Below are positions 1-11,616 of a stretch of 64,000 bases of DNA, piece by piece. The translations under genes were made by a program, and so were the position numbers. The notes beneath the pieces are model-generated. The model did not search any database and was not told the origin of the DNA. It saw only the letters and a list, made by a program, of their open reading frames with translations. Origin of the DNA: Brachynemurus nebulosus (taxonomy: Eukaryota; Arthropoda; Insecta; Neuroptera; Myrmeleontidae); assembly GCA_035578155.1 (NCBI GenBank), contig JAPWDM010000005.1, positions 32,356,108-32,420,107 of the forward strand, read 5' to 3'. The stretch's first letter is position 1. Every line of letters begins with the position of its first letter.

Positions 1-1201
1 ACCAATTTTAAAAATTTCTTCACTGTTACAGAGCTAAACTATTTTAGATAGATTTAGAATACATTATGTAAGGTCCGCCAGGGTCCACAGGACCCAAAAG
101 TGTCAAAAATAAACTAACTGACCGATTTTGAAAATTTTTTCACTGTTACAGAGCTAAACTATTTTAGATAAATATCGATTACGTTATGTAAGGTCCGCCT
201 CGGTCCATAGGACCCAAAAGTGTCAAAAATAAACTGCCTGATCGATTTTGAAAATTTTTTCACTGTTACAGAGCTAAACTGTTTTAGATAAATATAGATT
301 CCGTTATGTAAGGTCTGCCAAGGTCCATAGGATCCAGAAGTGTCAAAAATAAACTAACTGACCGATTTTGAAAATTTTTTCACTGTTACAGAGCTAAACT
401 ATTTTAGATAAATATAAATTACGTTATGTAAGGTCCACCAAGGTCCATAGAACCCAAAAGTGTCAAAAATAAACTAACTGACCGATTTTGAAAATTTTTT
501 CACTGTCACAGAGCTAAACTATTTTAGCTAATATAGATTACGTTATATAAGGTCTGCCAGGGTCCATGGGATCCAAAAGTGTCAAAAATAAACTAACCGA
601 CCGATTTTGAAAATTTTTTCACTGTTACAGAGCTAAACTATTTTAGATAAATATAGATTACGTTATGTAAGGTCTGCCAAGGTCCATGGATCCAAAAGTG
701 TCAAAAATAAACTAACCGACCGATTTTGAAAATTTTTTCACTGTTGGGGAACTAACTATTTTAGATAGACATACATTACGTTATTTAGGGTCCGCCAGGG
801 TCCATGGGACCCAAAAGTGGTAAAAATAAACTAACCGACCGATTTTGAAAATTTTTTCACTCTTACAGAGCTAAACTATTTTAGATAAATATAGATTACG
901 TTATGTAAAGTCTGCCAGGGTCCATCGGATCCAAAAGCGTCAAAAATAAACTAGCCGACCGATTTTTAAAATTTTTTCACTGTTGGGGAGCTAAGCTATT
1001 TTAGATACATATAGATTACGTTATGTAAGGTCTGAAATGTCAGTAGGACCTAAAAGTGTCAAAAATAAAATAACTGACCGATTTTGAAACCCTTTTACTA
1101 TTACCAAGGTAAACTATTTTAGATAGGTACAGGTTGTGTTATCTGAGATCCACAACTGTCCTGCGGATGCAAATGCGGCGTAGAATGCTACACAACGGGT
1201 T

Positions 1202-1275
<74 letters not shown>

Positions 1276-1620
1276 CATAAAGTCCGCCTAGAATATACGG
1301 TCGAGCTGATTTTTTAATGAGGTCCACCGGGATCTTGCAGATCCGAAAACGCCAGTAATAAGCTATCGAACCGATGCTAAAAAATTTCTCACTGCTAGAG
1401 AATTAAATTATTTTAGATGGATACAACTATGCTGCACAAAATTCGTTCGGGTTCTTGGGTCCCCAAAACTACCAAAACTAATTACCCAGCTGATTTTAAA
1501 AATTCTTTTACTCTTAGAAAGCTAAACTATTTTAAATAGGTACAGGTCTTAGATGAGATCCGCCAGTGCCCAAGATTTGGAAATTCGCTATGTTATGCAG
1601 ATGCTGCGACAGGGGTATTT
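1..1620 (+). mobile_element. Helentron-like non-autonomous element, copy A: 120-bp tandem array, (TA)n and GACAGGGGTATT end (5' end cut by window)
   Basis: About nine tandem units of roughly 120 bp (core: CACTGTTACAGAGCTAAAC, then GTCCGCCAGGGTCCA, then AAGTGTCAAAAATAAACT) fill 1-1110. They are followed by (TA)n at 1206-1273 and a diverged tail ending GGAAATTCGCTATG...GATGCTGCGACAGGGGTATTT at 1620. The GGAAATTCGC near the 3' end mirrors GCGAATTTCC at the 5' end of sister copies. Subterminal inverted repeats, an internal microsatellite and a terminal GCAG..CTGC hairpin resemble Helentron-associated (HINE/DINE-1) elements; the class is inferred. Confidence 0.75.
1206..1273. repeat. (TA)n microsatellite in element copy A
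   Basis: 68 bp of pure TA dinucleotides directly after GGGTTTTGAA, the same position as in copy B at 40159-40224. Confidence 0.99.
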
Positions 1621-2738
1621 ATCAAGTATTACACTGTCGAAAAAACTTCCAATTTTTTTAGTAATCTGTGACTCAATATCTACTAATTCTATTAAAATCT
1701 AAATTTTAGCTTTAAAAAATTCGTTAAGTGCGTATTTTTGACACGCACTAAGTAATGTCACCTCAGTGAAAGTGTTAATTTATGATTTTTTGTTAACTCT
1801 ACAGCTCTCTTGCGTTTATTCAATATGGATGTACAACTCTATAATTATTCAATATGGATATACAACTCTATAATAATGTTTCCCCCTCTATGATCACACA
1901 ACGATATTAATATGTCATCCTTCGATGACATAAAAAAGGCTGGAAATGAGGGAGGAAGGCCAGTCATGTCTAGAAAATTTTGAGCATATAAAATTTGAAA
2001 AAAAAAAAATTATATAAGAAAATATTATAAAAACTTTCCCTTTTTACGGAACCGCCCCCCCCCCCCATTTTAATCCAAAAACTTTTTTCTAATCGGTAAC
2101 TGGCGATATATGTGCGCGTTATCAGGACCTAATATTTTGTCAAGTTTCAAATTCTTACGTAACATGGTTTTCAAAAAAAACAACTCCAAAAATAACCAAT
2201 AAATAAACAGTCTTTTCTTTATTTTATAAGAATAACGAATAAATTCTGGTTTTATAGAAAGGTACCGGTATTCTAAGCTCTATGACTCTATGTAATGACG
2301 GGATAAATTCAAAATATCCAGTTAAAATAGGTTAAATAAACGAAACTGTCTGAAAAGGCATCATAGAAATACTTTTAATAAAATTTTAATCAAATTTTTG
2401 TTGTTAATGCCACAAGATTAAATTACAATTATTTACTTGATACGTTTTTCAACGTGCAAAGATGAAAGGAAATTCATTTTCTTTTTGATAAAGACTGAAA
2501 GAATTTCGTATAAATATCTTCTGTAATAAAATAACTCCGTTATTTCCCTAAAGAAATACAAGTCACAAGACTATTAGGTAATAAAATAAACGTATAAAAA
2601 CAACCACATTGACTATGGAGAAGAAAATACGGCAAATACAGTGTGTAAAAGTGTGTCATCAAAAAGATTTTATTCAACAGATGATAATTTTTGGGATTCC
2701 ATACCTTAAATGGAAAAACGAAACCCTTACAAGATTAT
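1621..2738. other. Repeat fragments and unassigned AT-rich DNA
   Basis: 1627-1700 is homologous, in inverse orientation, to about 46300-46390 of the TIR element at 45746-47431 (shared TTACACTGTCGAAAAAA and TGACTCAATATCTA). 2674-2738 resembles 45888-45950 of the same element (TACCTTAAA...GGAAAAA...AACCCTTA). A C13 run lies at about 2054-2066. The rest of 1701-2673 shows no gene or structured repeat. Confidence 0.55.
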
Positions 2739-3073
2739 TAATACCCCTGTCGCAGCATCCTGCATAACATAGCGAATTTCCATTTAAAAAAATTAGTTTT
2801 TCTCGGAAACTAATTGACATAGAATAATAGTTTAAAGATCTTTTGTCTGTGATTTTTTCTACTCGTTTTAATGATGTAAAAAAAGTCGCAAAAATTTTTG
2901 AATAAAGGGAAATTTTGGCAAAAAACAAATTTTTTTCACGAAAATTGTCAAAAAAAAACAATTTCGGGCATCGGACGTGCCTGGTTAACGAACTCGTCCA
3001 ACGGTTTGGGACCTCCAATATTTTCACCAAATTTCGTATAAATAAGACCTTTCATTCGAGAGTTATCGTGCGA

Positions 3074-3163
<90 letters not shown>

Positions 3164-3240
3164 ACGGAATTCAGTTATTACAACCACTGTCATAACGCGA
3201 CCTGAGCTAAATTCCGTTCTGAAATCTGAAATTCGCTAAA
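2739..3240 (-). mobile_element. Helentron-like element, short full-length copy, minus orientation
   Basis: It begins AATACCCCTGTCGCAGCATC, the reverse complement of the family 3' end, and ends GAAATTCGCTAAA, the reverse complement of the 5' end. About 500 bp with both termini, so it is probably complete. It contains (TA)n at 3082-3159 flanked by CGAGAGTTATCGTGCG and CAGAACGGAATTCAGTTATT. An AATTAGTTT/AAACTAATT hairpin lies near the 3' end. Confidence 0.75.
3082..3159. repeat. (TA)n microsatellite
   Basis: TA repeats with one TAAATA interruption, at the fixed internal position of the element at 2739-3240. Confidence 0.98.
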
Positions 3241-3268
3241 ATATGTTAGGTATAGATAACGCGGTTCT

Positions 3269-3415
3269 ATGAAAAATGCGCCCAAGAAATTTGCTCACGC
3301 GAAAACTCCTCACAGTGACAAATGCTCACACGAAATCTCCTCACAGAGAAAAATTCTCAAACAGAAAAACGCGCACAAGAAAAATGCCCACGTTGATAAA
3401 TCCTCACATTCGTAT
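3269..3415. repeat. Degenerate ~31-bp tandem repeat
   Basis: About four and a half units with the pattern GCTCACnCGAAAnnTCCTCACAGnGAAAAAT. Successive units begin at about 3294, 3325 and 3357. An open frame crosses it only because the period leaves few stops. Confidence 0.7.
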
Positions 3416-5289
3416 TCATATTATATTAGTCAACAAATAGGTGACACAAAATTAGTATTTCATGAATTTCTCATACAAATAACTTATTTAATGAAAAGTT
3501 ACACATCTTAGAATCTAGACTAATTATTATCGGTCTCATTATTCCCATAGGAGAAAATATAAATTTAATATAATGACACCAGATTGGTTGAATCAACTTT
3601 AACAAAAAGTGAGAACACAGTAAGTAATAGACATATTTACTAATAGACATTTTAGTACTATGTGGTTTTGTACATTTCATCGCATTTCTTAGTTATCACA
3701 AGCAAATTTGAATAAGATTTAAATATACATAAATAAAAGAAATTTAATTTGGTCTGTTGACGACTTACTGTACGAAATCCTAACTGTGCGAGCCAAACTT
3801 ACTCTTGGCCGATTTTTTTATATGCTGAAAACAATACACAGGTAATTTTGTTTGAAATTTTAAATAATGCTACCAATTTGTATGTATATGTACTTTTAAT
3901 AGTCGCTTAAGTTTTATTTATTATTGGTTGTGATAGAAATGACAGCTTGACACCTGGCGGTTGTGTACCGTACAGATTAGAAATGGACTCGAACAGAAAT
4001 TTCAGAAGTATTTAACTAAATTCAAATCATAATAAATATCTAAATTTTAAACAATAACGATGGTACGCAGATTTAATTTATTTCTTTGATGAATATTAAC
4101 ATTTCTATAAAATTGGTGAGAAAAAATTTAATTCACTTGTTCAGCCATGTTTTCGCAACGAAAATATTTAATAAAATTGAAATTTTTCGAAACAGAACTT
4201 CTAATATTTACCTTCGATATTAATATCCATTAAAACAATAAATAATAAAATAAAATAAAAAAATACATAGATAGCTTTATTCACGTAAAATTAAATTGTA
4301 TTATAAATCAATTTTGCTTTACTTTTATATTACATTTGCTCTACTACAAACCATTTTTATTAAATTTTATTTTCAGTGCATTATTTTTCTTCATAAAGTT
4401 TCAGCAATTTATATTTAATATTTTTATTTGATGGTACACGGGACTTTCGTCAAAACCTAGTTGATTTATATAGGTACATATTATAAGGGAATGTAGTACA
4501 GAGTGTGAATTGAAATAAATAATGTGTGCGTTCAATAATACAAAGCATTTGCAAGCAACTTGCAGTAAGATAACACTTAACTTTATCTGTTGATATCCCC
4601 GAAAGAAAATGTATTGAGAGATGCGCAGAAAGGCATTTTAAAATGGGTCAGTCTAAGTCATTTTGAAGGTAAGGTCGACATCTGTCAAATACATGTGTCA
4701 AATACATCTGTAGAAATTTTTACCGTAATGAATAATGTTATCAATACAAAACTTTGTTCCCCAATGTACAAAATAAAATGGCGGCATGGGAGCAGGTCGA
4801 ACACAGACGCTTTTTTTCGAAGAAGTTCATTGCGGGCAGTATAACAATTTTCAAACAGTAGCCAGAAAATAAAAATTAAAAATTTTCATCATTTAGATTA
4901 GTTTTACTAAAGCAGTACACAAAATTATTAATAAATATCGATTTATCGTTAAATGGTGGCAGTTTGAAAAAAAAAAATTGAAAATCGACGAAAAAATTAA
5001 CTTTAATTTGTTTCTAAAGAGCATTTGTTAAGTAGTTTCAAAAATCTTGTGTACTGCCCTAAGTAATCTATCGAAGAAGCTGTAGATACAATTTTAAATA
5101 AATCGGATGACAATTGCTGCGGTTATCTTGCGCACCGTTTTAGAAAATGTAGTTTTTAGAAAAACCCATGTAAAGTTTTAAAGCATGTTTATCGTTTTGT
5201 ATGTTTATGCTTATTATTTTTGAGTTATTTATGGAAATATAGCAAAAGTAACGAAAATAGGTAATAGAATAAAGTAATGAAAAAAAAGT
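3416..5289. other. AT-rich DNA without a recognisable gene
   Basis: No coding signature or terminal repeat seen. 4600-4680 shows weak similarity to 13965-14020 (AGAAAnGCATTTTAnAATGG, then TCAGTCTAAG), suggesting two old fragments of one dispersed repeat. Confidence 0.5.
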
Positions 5290-5475
5290 TTCTCACCAGG
5301 CTGAGAGATTCCAAAATGCTATGTGCAGCCGGGTCACCTCTTAAACGTTTTCAACCGCTTGAAATCGTTTCAGAAATCGGATTCAAAACGATTATTCAAA
5401 TTTTTTCAATTATACTTAATTCTTTTTGAATATCAATCTGGAGATGTTAATACCTACATCATTTAAGCCAATAAA
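5290..5475. repeat. Dispersed repeat, inverted copy at about 60640-60815
   Basis: Shares AAACGTTTTCAACCG, AGAAATCGGATTCAAAACGAT and TTGAATTCTTTTTGA-type blocks with the reverse complement of 60640-60815. Ends are not defined and the two copies are diverged. Confidence 0.6.
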
Positions 5476-6878
5476 AAAAAACCCGCAAAGAAATTTTACT
5501 TTTAACGGCCTAGAAGTCAATCGTGCCCGAGTCACGATATTGCCATCCAAATCATAATGATCGCATTAGTTACGTAGTTATTTGTCGATCACGTAACTAA
5601 AAAGAAAACAATAAATTTTTTTAGCCAAAGTGATGTAATTCCTTAAAGCAATATCTTATTGATAAGGCCAAGGAAAAGGAGTATCACGCATGGCATGACA
5701 CCACGAAGCATTCTTGAATAAAGAACCTTCACGTCATTGGTAATATTCCGTTTCCCTCGTTTTATAAAACTATTTAGTAATTATAATACGTCCCCAACAG
5801 ATGTCAACTGCTATATTACTGCAAACTGCTTCCTGTAAAAAGTAGAATTACACGACGAAATTGTGTACAAACATGTGAAAACCTTGACAGAATTTCCCAC
5901 TCTTATCCTATTTTCTTTTTTGTTTAACCTAATTTTTTATCTTTTAACAATTTAATTTAATAAACACTGCCAGTCATTGAAAAATAAACTAACTCAAGTT
6001 AATTTTTCTTTCGGGAGACGTTTATTTTTCAAATATGAAAAAATAAAAAATTCATAATTAACTTTTTTTTTTTATACATTGGTGAAATTACTTGGGGAAA
6101 TTTATATGAATGAATATCGGACCGGTTTTAAATTATTATGAATTATAACCAAAAGCATTGTTAAAATAAATTAACTTTATCTGTTTGACAAAATGTATTA
6201 TTTTACATAATATGTTATGTCGTCAAACCAACCATTTATTTATTTCCCTTGTTTGATAAAATGTCTTTTCGTCATCGTTGTACGTTACAGGAGATGATTT
6301 TGTGTCAGCCTCGTTAACCAACTGTCAAGCTTTTAAATCAATAATTCCGTTCTCATATTGTCAAAGTAAATTGAAGTGTAAACCTCAGAAATAATATAGA
6401 ACATGAACGTAGCCGGCGGTATTTCAGTGAATAACCATTCAAGTAAGCAGTATAGTTTTTTTTTATAAAAAAATCCACTTATTTTTTGGCTGAAATTTTT
6501 TAAAATTTTGACAAAGAAATAAATGTTGCTGATAAAAAAAATCCCGATGAATATTCTCGAATAAATTATAAACTACATGCTGACGCTTATACAGGTCATC
6601 ACATCGATAAAATTTCGGGTTATTGAACCAGATGTTTGTTTTTCTTCTTTTTTTGCATATCAAGTAAATTTTAAGGAGACATCGATAATTTCTCGTCAAC
6701 TTTATTTCAGAGGGAAAACTCGTAAGAAAAATTCTCTTGTAGCTCTTTCATTTCCTACGTGACCCCCACTCTCTCCGAGAACCTTGGCTGTATACATCCC
6801 TGACTACGCGCATGTTATAGATAATTTTAGTTAGAGGGATTTTAATGTCGTTAAACATAAATTTTTTATCTCTTCATT
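5476..6878. other. AT-rich DNA without a recognisable gene
   Basis: Only short fortuitous open frames. No terminal inverted repeat, RNA gene or splice-consistent coding segment was seen. Confidence 0.5.
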
Positions 6879-7140
6879 TTAGCGAATTTCCGAATTGGAA
6901 ATTTAGCTATTACAACCACTCTCATGACGCGATCTGAATCCGGGAATGTGACAGAATATTAAAATATTTATGTATATATTTGTCCGCACGATAACTCAAG
7001 AACGAAATATCCAATTTTTACGAAATTTAGTGAAAACATTGTGAGTCCCAAAATCTTGGATGGGTTTTTCAGTCAGCCGCGTCCGATGCCCGGAACATAG
7101 TACTTTAGACATTTTTTGTGAACAAAAATACGAACAAAAG
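6879..7140 (+). mobile_element. Helentron-like element, 5' half, lacks the (TA)n tract
   Basis: Starts TTAGCGAATTTCCGAATTGG and continues through ACCACTCTCATGACGCGATC, TGTCCGCACGATAACTC, TGAGTCCCAAAATCTTGGATG and CGTCCGATGCCCGGAA, all family landmarks. Only a short ATTTATGTATATAT remains where others carry long (TA)n. The GACAGGGG 3' end is missing, so the copy is truncated. Confidence 0.7.
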
Positions 7141-7149
7141 TTCGTCATA

Positions 7150-7194
7150 CATCAATAATGTTTCCCAGGCATTCGATAACATTTGAAATTAAAA
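7150..7194. repeat. 45-bp block repeated at 8374-8418
   Basis: CATCAATAATGTTTC.CAGGCA.TCGATAACATTTGAAATTAAA occurs at both places with two or three differences. The tRNA-like sequence and piggyBac-like MITE lie between them. Confidence 0.85.
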
Positions 7195-7266
7195 AAATAA
7201 CTGCGTCTCGCATTAAAGAGAGGATGTGTTTAATTGATTATCGGACTGGAGTGGCACTCGAACATT

Positions 7267-7338
7267 CGGTCGGTAGCCTAATTGGTAAGGCGCTTGGCTA
7301 GCAACCAAGAGATCCGGGTTCGAGTCCCAGCCGATCCA
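7267..7338 (+). tRNA. tRNA-Ala(AGC)-like sequence (tRNA gene, pseudogene or tRNA-derived SINE head)
   Basis: A 72-nt cloverleaf can be drawn. The acceptor 7267-7273 pairs with 7331-7337 with one C:C mismatch at the end. The D arm is GCC/GGC, and the anticodon stem CTTGG/CCAAG holds loop CTAGCAA with anticodon AGC at 7300-7302. The T arm carries TTCGAGT and has one C:A mismatch. The A box (TAGCCTAATTGG) and B box (GGTTCGAGTCC) are both intact. A G3:U70-type pair, the alanine identity element, and discriminator A are present. A T5 run at 7348-7352 could end Pol III transcription. The two stem mismatches and repeat-rich surroundings argue for a pseudogene or SINE head. Confidence 0.6.
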
Positions 7339-7373
7339 GTATGATAATTTTTCAAACACTATGTGAATTTTAA

Positions 7374-8276
7374 CCCTAGAATCATACGTTGGTCTACGAG
7401 AAACGTTAATCATTCATCGGCGTTATTTTGACGAATGGACTTTTTACGGAGAGTTTTAGAGTTTATTTGCAAAAAACATTTTTTTTTCATAACAATACTA
7501 CAAAAGCGAACAAAATATTTACAAATATTGGATTTGGAACAATTTTTTAATATAAACATTTATTAATTTTTTTTGATTTTTATCAGAGCATATTTTCATT
7601 ATAAAAATTAAAAAATAGATAAATACATCAATTGTATCATAAGACATGTCTTTCAAATAATTAATTTATGAACTATTATGAGTCGGTGGACATGTGTGAC
7701 TTTACAGAAGGTGAAATTTCTCGGTCACAAATATTCCCGTAGATATGTAGTTATTTCCTGATTAGGCACATTTGTAAGTTTTCTAAAATTTGTTAGTAAT
7801 TTTTCGAATAAGATCTCAAAAAGTAATAAAATTACATTATTTTCCACAAAATAAATTGTTAATCTTTTATTAAGTCACTTGAAACGCATTCTTTGGTTTT
7901 CGATTCAATATATTAAAACTTCAGTATTATGTCGTCTCTATAAGTCAAACCGCTGTTTATCATTGAATAAATTAATCATAACATTCATATCTTTAATAAA
8001 ATTTAGAAAAATTAGGAAAACTTTTATATGTAAAGTACAAACTCTAAAAAAAACATCGGTTAATCATACATCGTCGTCCTTTTGACGCACACTAGTTCAA
8101 TACAAACAAAACGACAGCAACTATAAACAAAATTTATACATTTGCTGTGTTATAATAAAAAATAAATTAGATAACAGAAGTTTTACAGCAAGCAGGCAAT
8201 GACAAGTTGTAGTATTGGAGCAGGTAGAGAGACAGAGGTTCGTTCGTCATTTTGACGAGTACGTATGATTCTAGGG
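7374..8276 (+). mobile_element. piggyBac-like MITE, copy 1 (903 bp)
   Basis: Terminal inverted repeat CCCTAGAATCATACG at the left and CGTATGATTCTAGGG at the right, flanked on both sides by TTAA (7370-7373, 8277-8280), the piggyBac target site. The CCCTAGAA tip matches classical piggyBac termini. Subterminal TTTTGACG motifs recur near both ends. It has no transposase, only AT-rich filler. A second copy in opposite orientation lies at 30767-31679. Confidence 0.88.
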
Positions 8277-8280
8277 TTAA

Positions 8281-9216
8281 TTAACATAATGAATTGGTCA
8301 TACATACCAAAGTAAATCGAGTGTTCAAATATCAACTAAGCTGAACATCACGTGAACATATGAATATTGGTGTACATCAATAATGTTTCACAGGCACTCG
8401 ATAACATTTGAAATTAAAGAAGTAGATTATTAAAATAACATTTTTTTAATTGGTACTAATGAATTAACAACATCAGAGAAATAAAATATAATAGGTACAG
8501 TAAAAAAATACTGTAAGTGATTGTCTTACAAATAAATTAATGAAAATCTTTCAATACCAAAAACCATTCATTTTACCACTTGTAACAAATACATACCAGC
8601 AATTTATTCATGTAGGCCGATACAAAACCTAAAGGTAACTGTATACGTGTTTGTACAAAGATTTTCAGGTTTCATGGCCCACCGATCGAACTTATTTCTA
8701 TCTAACAAGAATTCCCGTGTATTTTTCATTTATTTCTTATATTATATGATTCGTGCGAAATTTGATAAGTTACAGGTGCAGAAAATCAAACTCTTCAACA
8801 CTTCCATAATTATTAACATAGCCGATAAACTCACAACCGTCCACCTTAGAAATTCTTAAAGAAACCACCAAAGTGCACAAAATGTTTATAGATATACCTA
8901 AGCCCTTCCAAACTTTTCGTTTTTTAAGTTAAAATGATGAAATTCCTTTGAGATACATGACTGATATATGATTTACGGATTTTAACGCATTGAAATATTT
9001 TAGTAAACTTGATGACATCATAAAATTAAAATTTTTTCGAGCAAATCAAACTTTATCAGAGTAATTTGATTTAGGATGCTTTATTGAATTAACGTAATTT
9101 TGATGTGAACTTTTGATTTTTGCTATAAAAATGACGAAATTCCTTTTAGAAATATTTACCGCCCCTAGAGTTTGCTACTTTGGGCTATAATTACATAGCT
9201 ACAAAGATCTAACAAC
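8281..9216. other. AT-rich DNA without a recognisable gene
   Basis: Contains the second copy of the 45-bp block (8374-8418). Nothing else identifiable. Confidence 0.5.
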
Positions 9217-9376
9217 CGGTCCACGCTACACAAAATTTTGTTTGCACAAAATGTTTGCAAAAATATACGTTTGCGCAAACGAGACATGTAGACGTGAAGT
9301 TTGCGTAAACAGTTTGTGCAAAATCACATCCACACATGCACAAAATTTATGTTTGCACAAACAAAAGTGTGGACCG
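9217..9376. mobile_element. Small MITE with GGTCCAC ends and internal TTTGCACAAA motifs
   Basis: CGGTCCACGCTACACAAAA at the left is mirrored by ACAAAAGTGTGGACCG at the right. The 160-bp interior is built of TTTGCACAAA/TTTGCGCAAA/TTTGCGTAAA variants in both orientations. No clean target duplication was found, so the superfamily is unassigned. Confidence 0.6.
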
Positions 9377-9803
9377 ACTATAACCGGTAAACATTATTGC
9401 AATATGTTGTTTAATTTCTCTGACCATTTACTTAGGAAATGAGTATAACAAAATTAATGACTAGTTCAATTAAGGTTTAATTAAATGACCTACCAATGGT
9501 GTGAAAAGCTCATTAAATTCACAATGAAATTAATTTTGCTGCAGCAACAACCACTTTCCATTTTAGACATAATAATAAATATCCTAAGTTAAAATATTGT
9601 TCTGAACATTCCAACTACAGTAAATGATTTGTCATTAGACAATATAAATTGTTATAACTAATTATGGCACTTACATCTTATAATATGTCTATGTCTAAAA
9701 TTTTCTTAGATTATCCAAGTGGTGTGGAAAAAATTTAAATTATCTGTTGTATTGATTATTTATATAAAAGAAAAAAGTTTAATCTGGAGATTTCAAACTT
9801 TAA
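9377..9803. other. AT-rich spacer, no gene seen
   Basis: Low-complexity AT-rich sequence between two transposable elements, with no conserved open frame. Confidence 0.5.
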
Positions 9804-11126
9804 GGGGTTATATACAGCTGTGATGGTCGTAAAAATTTACTTTTTTTGCATATTTTTAAGTACTTTTAAGAATACTCTCACCAAATTTCGTAACGATCAG
9901 AATATTAGATCCGAAGTTATGGCTATTTATAACGCACTACCTCGAGTCGCGCCCACGGCTGCTCTTGCGCAGCTGCCCCTTGGTATAATATAATATAAGC
10001 GGTACGTCGACTTTCGCCGCTCTATTGTGTTGTTCGCAATGTATGGCCTTGAAACTTTAGAGCAGTTTTGTATAGACTTTCTCACGTTCAACATTGAATA
10101 TGAAAGAAACAAACTTGTAACTTTAAGCACGATTATCTCAAAATCGTATTTTTTTGAAAGTTCCTTTCGGGTGGACAGGATTACGAAAAAACTATCAATC
10201 CGATCAACACCAAATTTATACTACTTATTTATTATGACAATAGCTAGTCACTGACCGAAGGATTTTTAATTATTTTGAAAAGATATTTTTGCTGCAAAAA
10301 AAGAGACGAAATATTAACACCTTAAAAAAATAAACATTTGGTTATAATCGTCGCCATTTAAAAAAAAAAATTAAATGTTGATAAATCCCTCACTCAGCGA
10401 CTAGACAATAAAATATACTAACGAAATATTTTTAAAATTCTGATTTCGGGTGAACTGTTCTAGTGATGAGCTAATGCAAAACCAAGACCAAGACTGCCAA
10501 TTCTTGGTCTTGGTCTTGTTCTTGCATTAAGAATTTTGGTTTTGGTCTTGCTAGAGCAGTTTGAGTCTCGGTCTTGGTCTTGGTCTTGCAAAATGCAGTC
10601 TTGGTATTGGTCTTGGTCTTGGTATTGCTAAAAATCTTGCACTTTCTTGCATTTTTTTATTAGCGAATTTTTTCCTTGTAAACTCAGAATTTTCTCTCTT
10701 TACGGTATTAATTATACTTTCAAACTATTTAAATAGTTTAGCAAGAGTCTTGCTTTTTTCTTGCTTTTGTCTTGGTCTTCCTCACTTGAGTCTTGGTATT
10801 AGTCTTGCTCTTGGTATACATAGTCTTGGTCTTGCAAAAAATGCAAGACCAAGACAAGACTGCAAGACCAAGACTAATTTTGCTCATCACTAACTGTTCT
10901 CGAGTTATTATGTCCATCGCAAGTAATGCCCAAAAAAGGCGCGTCTGCTTCTGGAATACAGCTGTAGTTTCGCTATTTTCAATATTTTTCTATGTATCCC
11001 AAAACATGTATTAATTTGATGGTGTTAGCAGTTTTTAAATAAATATTTACTTTGCTGTTGAAAAAAAAAATTAGAATATGTCGTCATTTCTGTTTTCACC
11101 CGCTACAACAGTACCTATATAACCTC
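9804..11126. mobile_element. TTAA-flanked element with GGGGTTATATA / TATATAACCTC ends, interrupted by a hAT MITE
   Basis: Imperfect TIRs GGGGTTATATACAGCTGTG and CAGTACCTATATAACCTC, flanked by TTAA at 9800-9803 and 11127-11130. A TTAA duplication is used by piggyBac and Kolobok elements. The interior has a GC-richer block near 9940-10020 (GCGCCCACGGCTGCTCTTGC) and no transposase. The MITE at 10461-10891 sits inside it, so it is older than that insertion. Confidence 0.6.
10461..10891. mobile_element. hAT-like MITE made of CTTGGT hexamers (431 bp)
   Basis: The left end TAGTGATGAGC and right end GCTCATCACT form the TIR. The 8-bp duplication AACTGTTC flanks both sides (10453-10460, 10892-10899), typical of hAT. 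Much of the interior is (CTTGGT)n-type repeat in one orientation with short ACCAAG runs in the other at both ends, so the element is partly self-complementary. The open frame rich in LGLGLG comes only from the hexamer. Confidence 0.82.
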
Positions 11127-11584
11127 TTAACGAAAGTGTTATAACCAACGAGATTTTATACCTAGAGTGGAAAAACATGTGGCAGTCTTTGCTAGCAAAA
11201 ATAATAAACTTATTTAAAAAAAAAAAAAGTAAAACTATAGTGAAGTTAGTATTCTTGTTTAATTCTGCGTGTATAATCTAAATTATATCGACAAAGTGCA
11301 CACTGCGCATACCGCGTGGCCTTTATTTAACAAGAGTATGTACTTAAGATGTTATTATTTTTCTCTCTTTTCAAAGACCTTTCATCATTTTAGTTAACTT
11401 TTTAATTTTAAGTATTAAATCTTTTTGGTTATAACCAATGTAGAAATAAAAATTTAATGTTCTTTTTTAACGGAAACGAAAGCGATCATTTCAACAGTCA
11501 AACTACCCATTTCTTTATATTTTTAAAATTCTTAAAATTTTTTAATTTCAATCTATATCAAAATGAATTACATTATCACAAAAA
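11127..11584. other. AT-rich spacer downstream of the secreted peptide gene
   Basis: No gene or repeat structure recognised. It lies on the 3' side of the minus-strand peptide gene. Confidence 0.5.
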
Positions 11585-11590
11585 TTTATT
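11585..11590 (-). terminator. Poly(A) signal AATAAA of the secreted peptide gene
   Basis: AATAAA on the minus strand at 11590-11585, 27 bases after the TAG stop. This gives a very short 3' UTR, as is common for small insect secreted peptides. Confidence 0.55.
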
Positions 11591-11616
11591 TAGCATAAAC
11601 TGAAGGAAGGCTGAAC

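Noticed and set aside
1..1110. CRISPR-like regular repeats at the window start
   Set aside because: Units are 120 bp, contiguous and variable with no unique spacers; this is a minisatellite array within a eukaryotic element.
1139..1327. Open frames reading IYIYIY across (TA)n tracts (also near 3000, 20600, 21300, 27700, 38200, 44900)
   Set aside because: TA repeats contain no stop in the relevant frame and translate to Ile-Tyr; these are microsatellite artefacts.
7213..7413. 66-codon minus-strand protein over the tRNA-like sequence
   Set aside because: Antisense reading of tRNA-like boxes; typical spurious frame over such sequences.
9242..9442. 66-codon cysteine-containing frame
   Set aside because: Arises from TTTGCACAAA motifs of a small MITE; no signal peptide or splice support.
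10561..10893. 110-codon frame rich in LGLGLG
   Set aside because: Generated by the CTTGGT hexamer inside a hAT-like MITE; no domain and no coding features.
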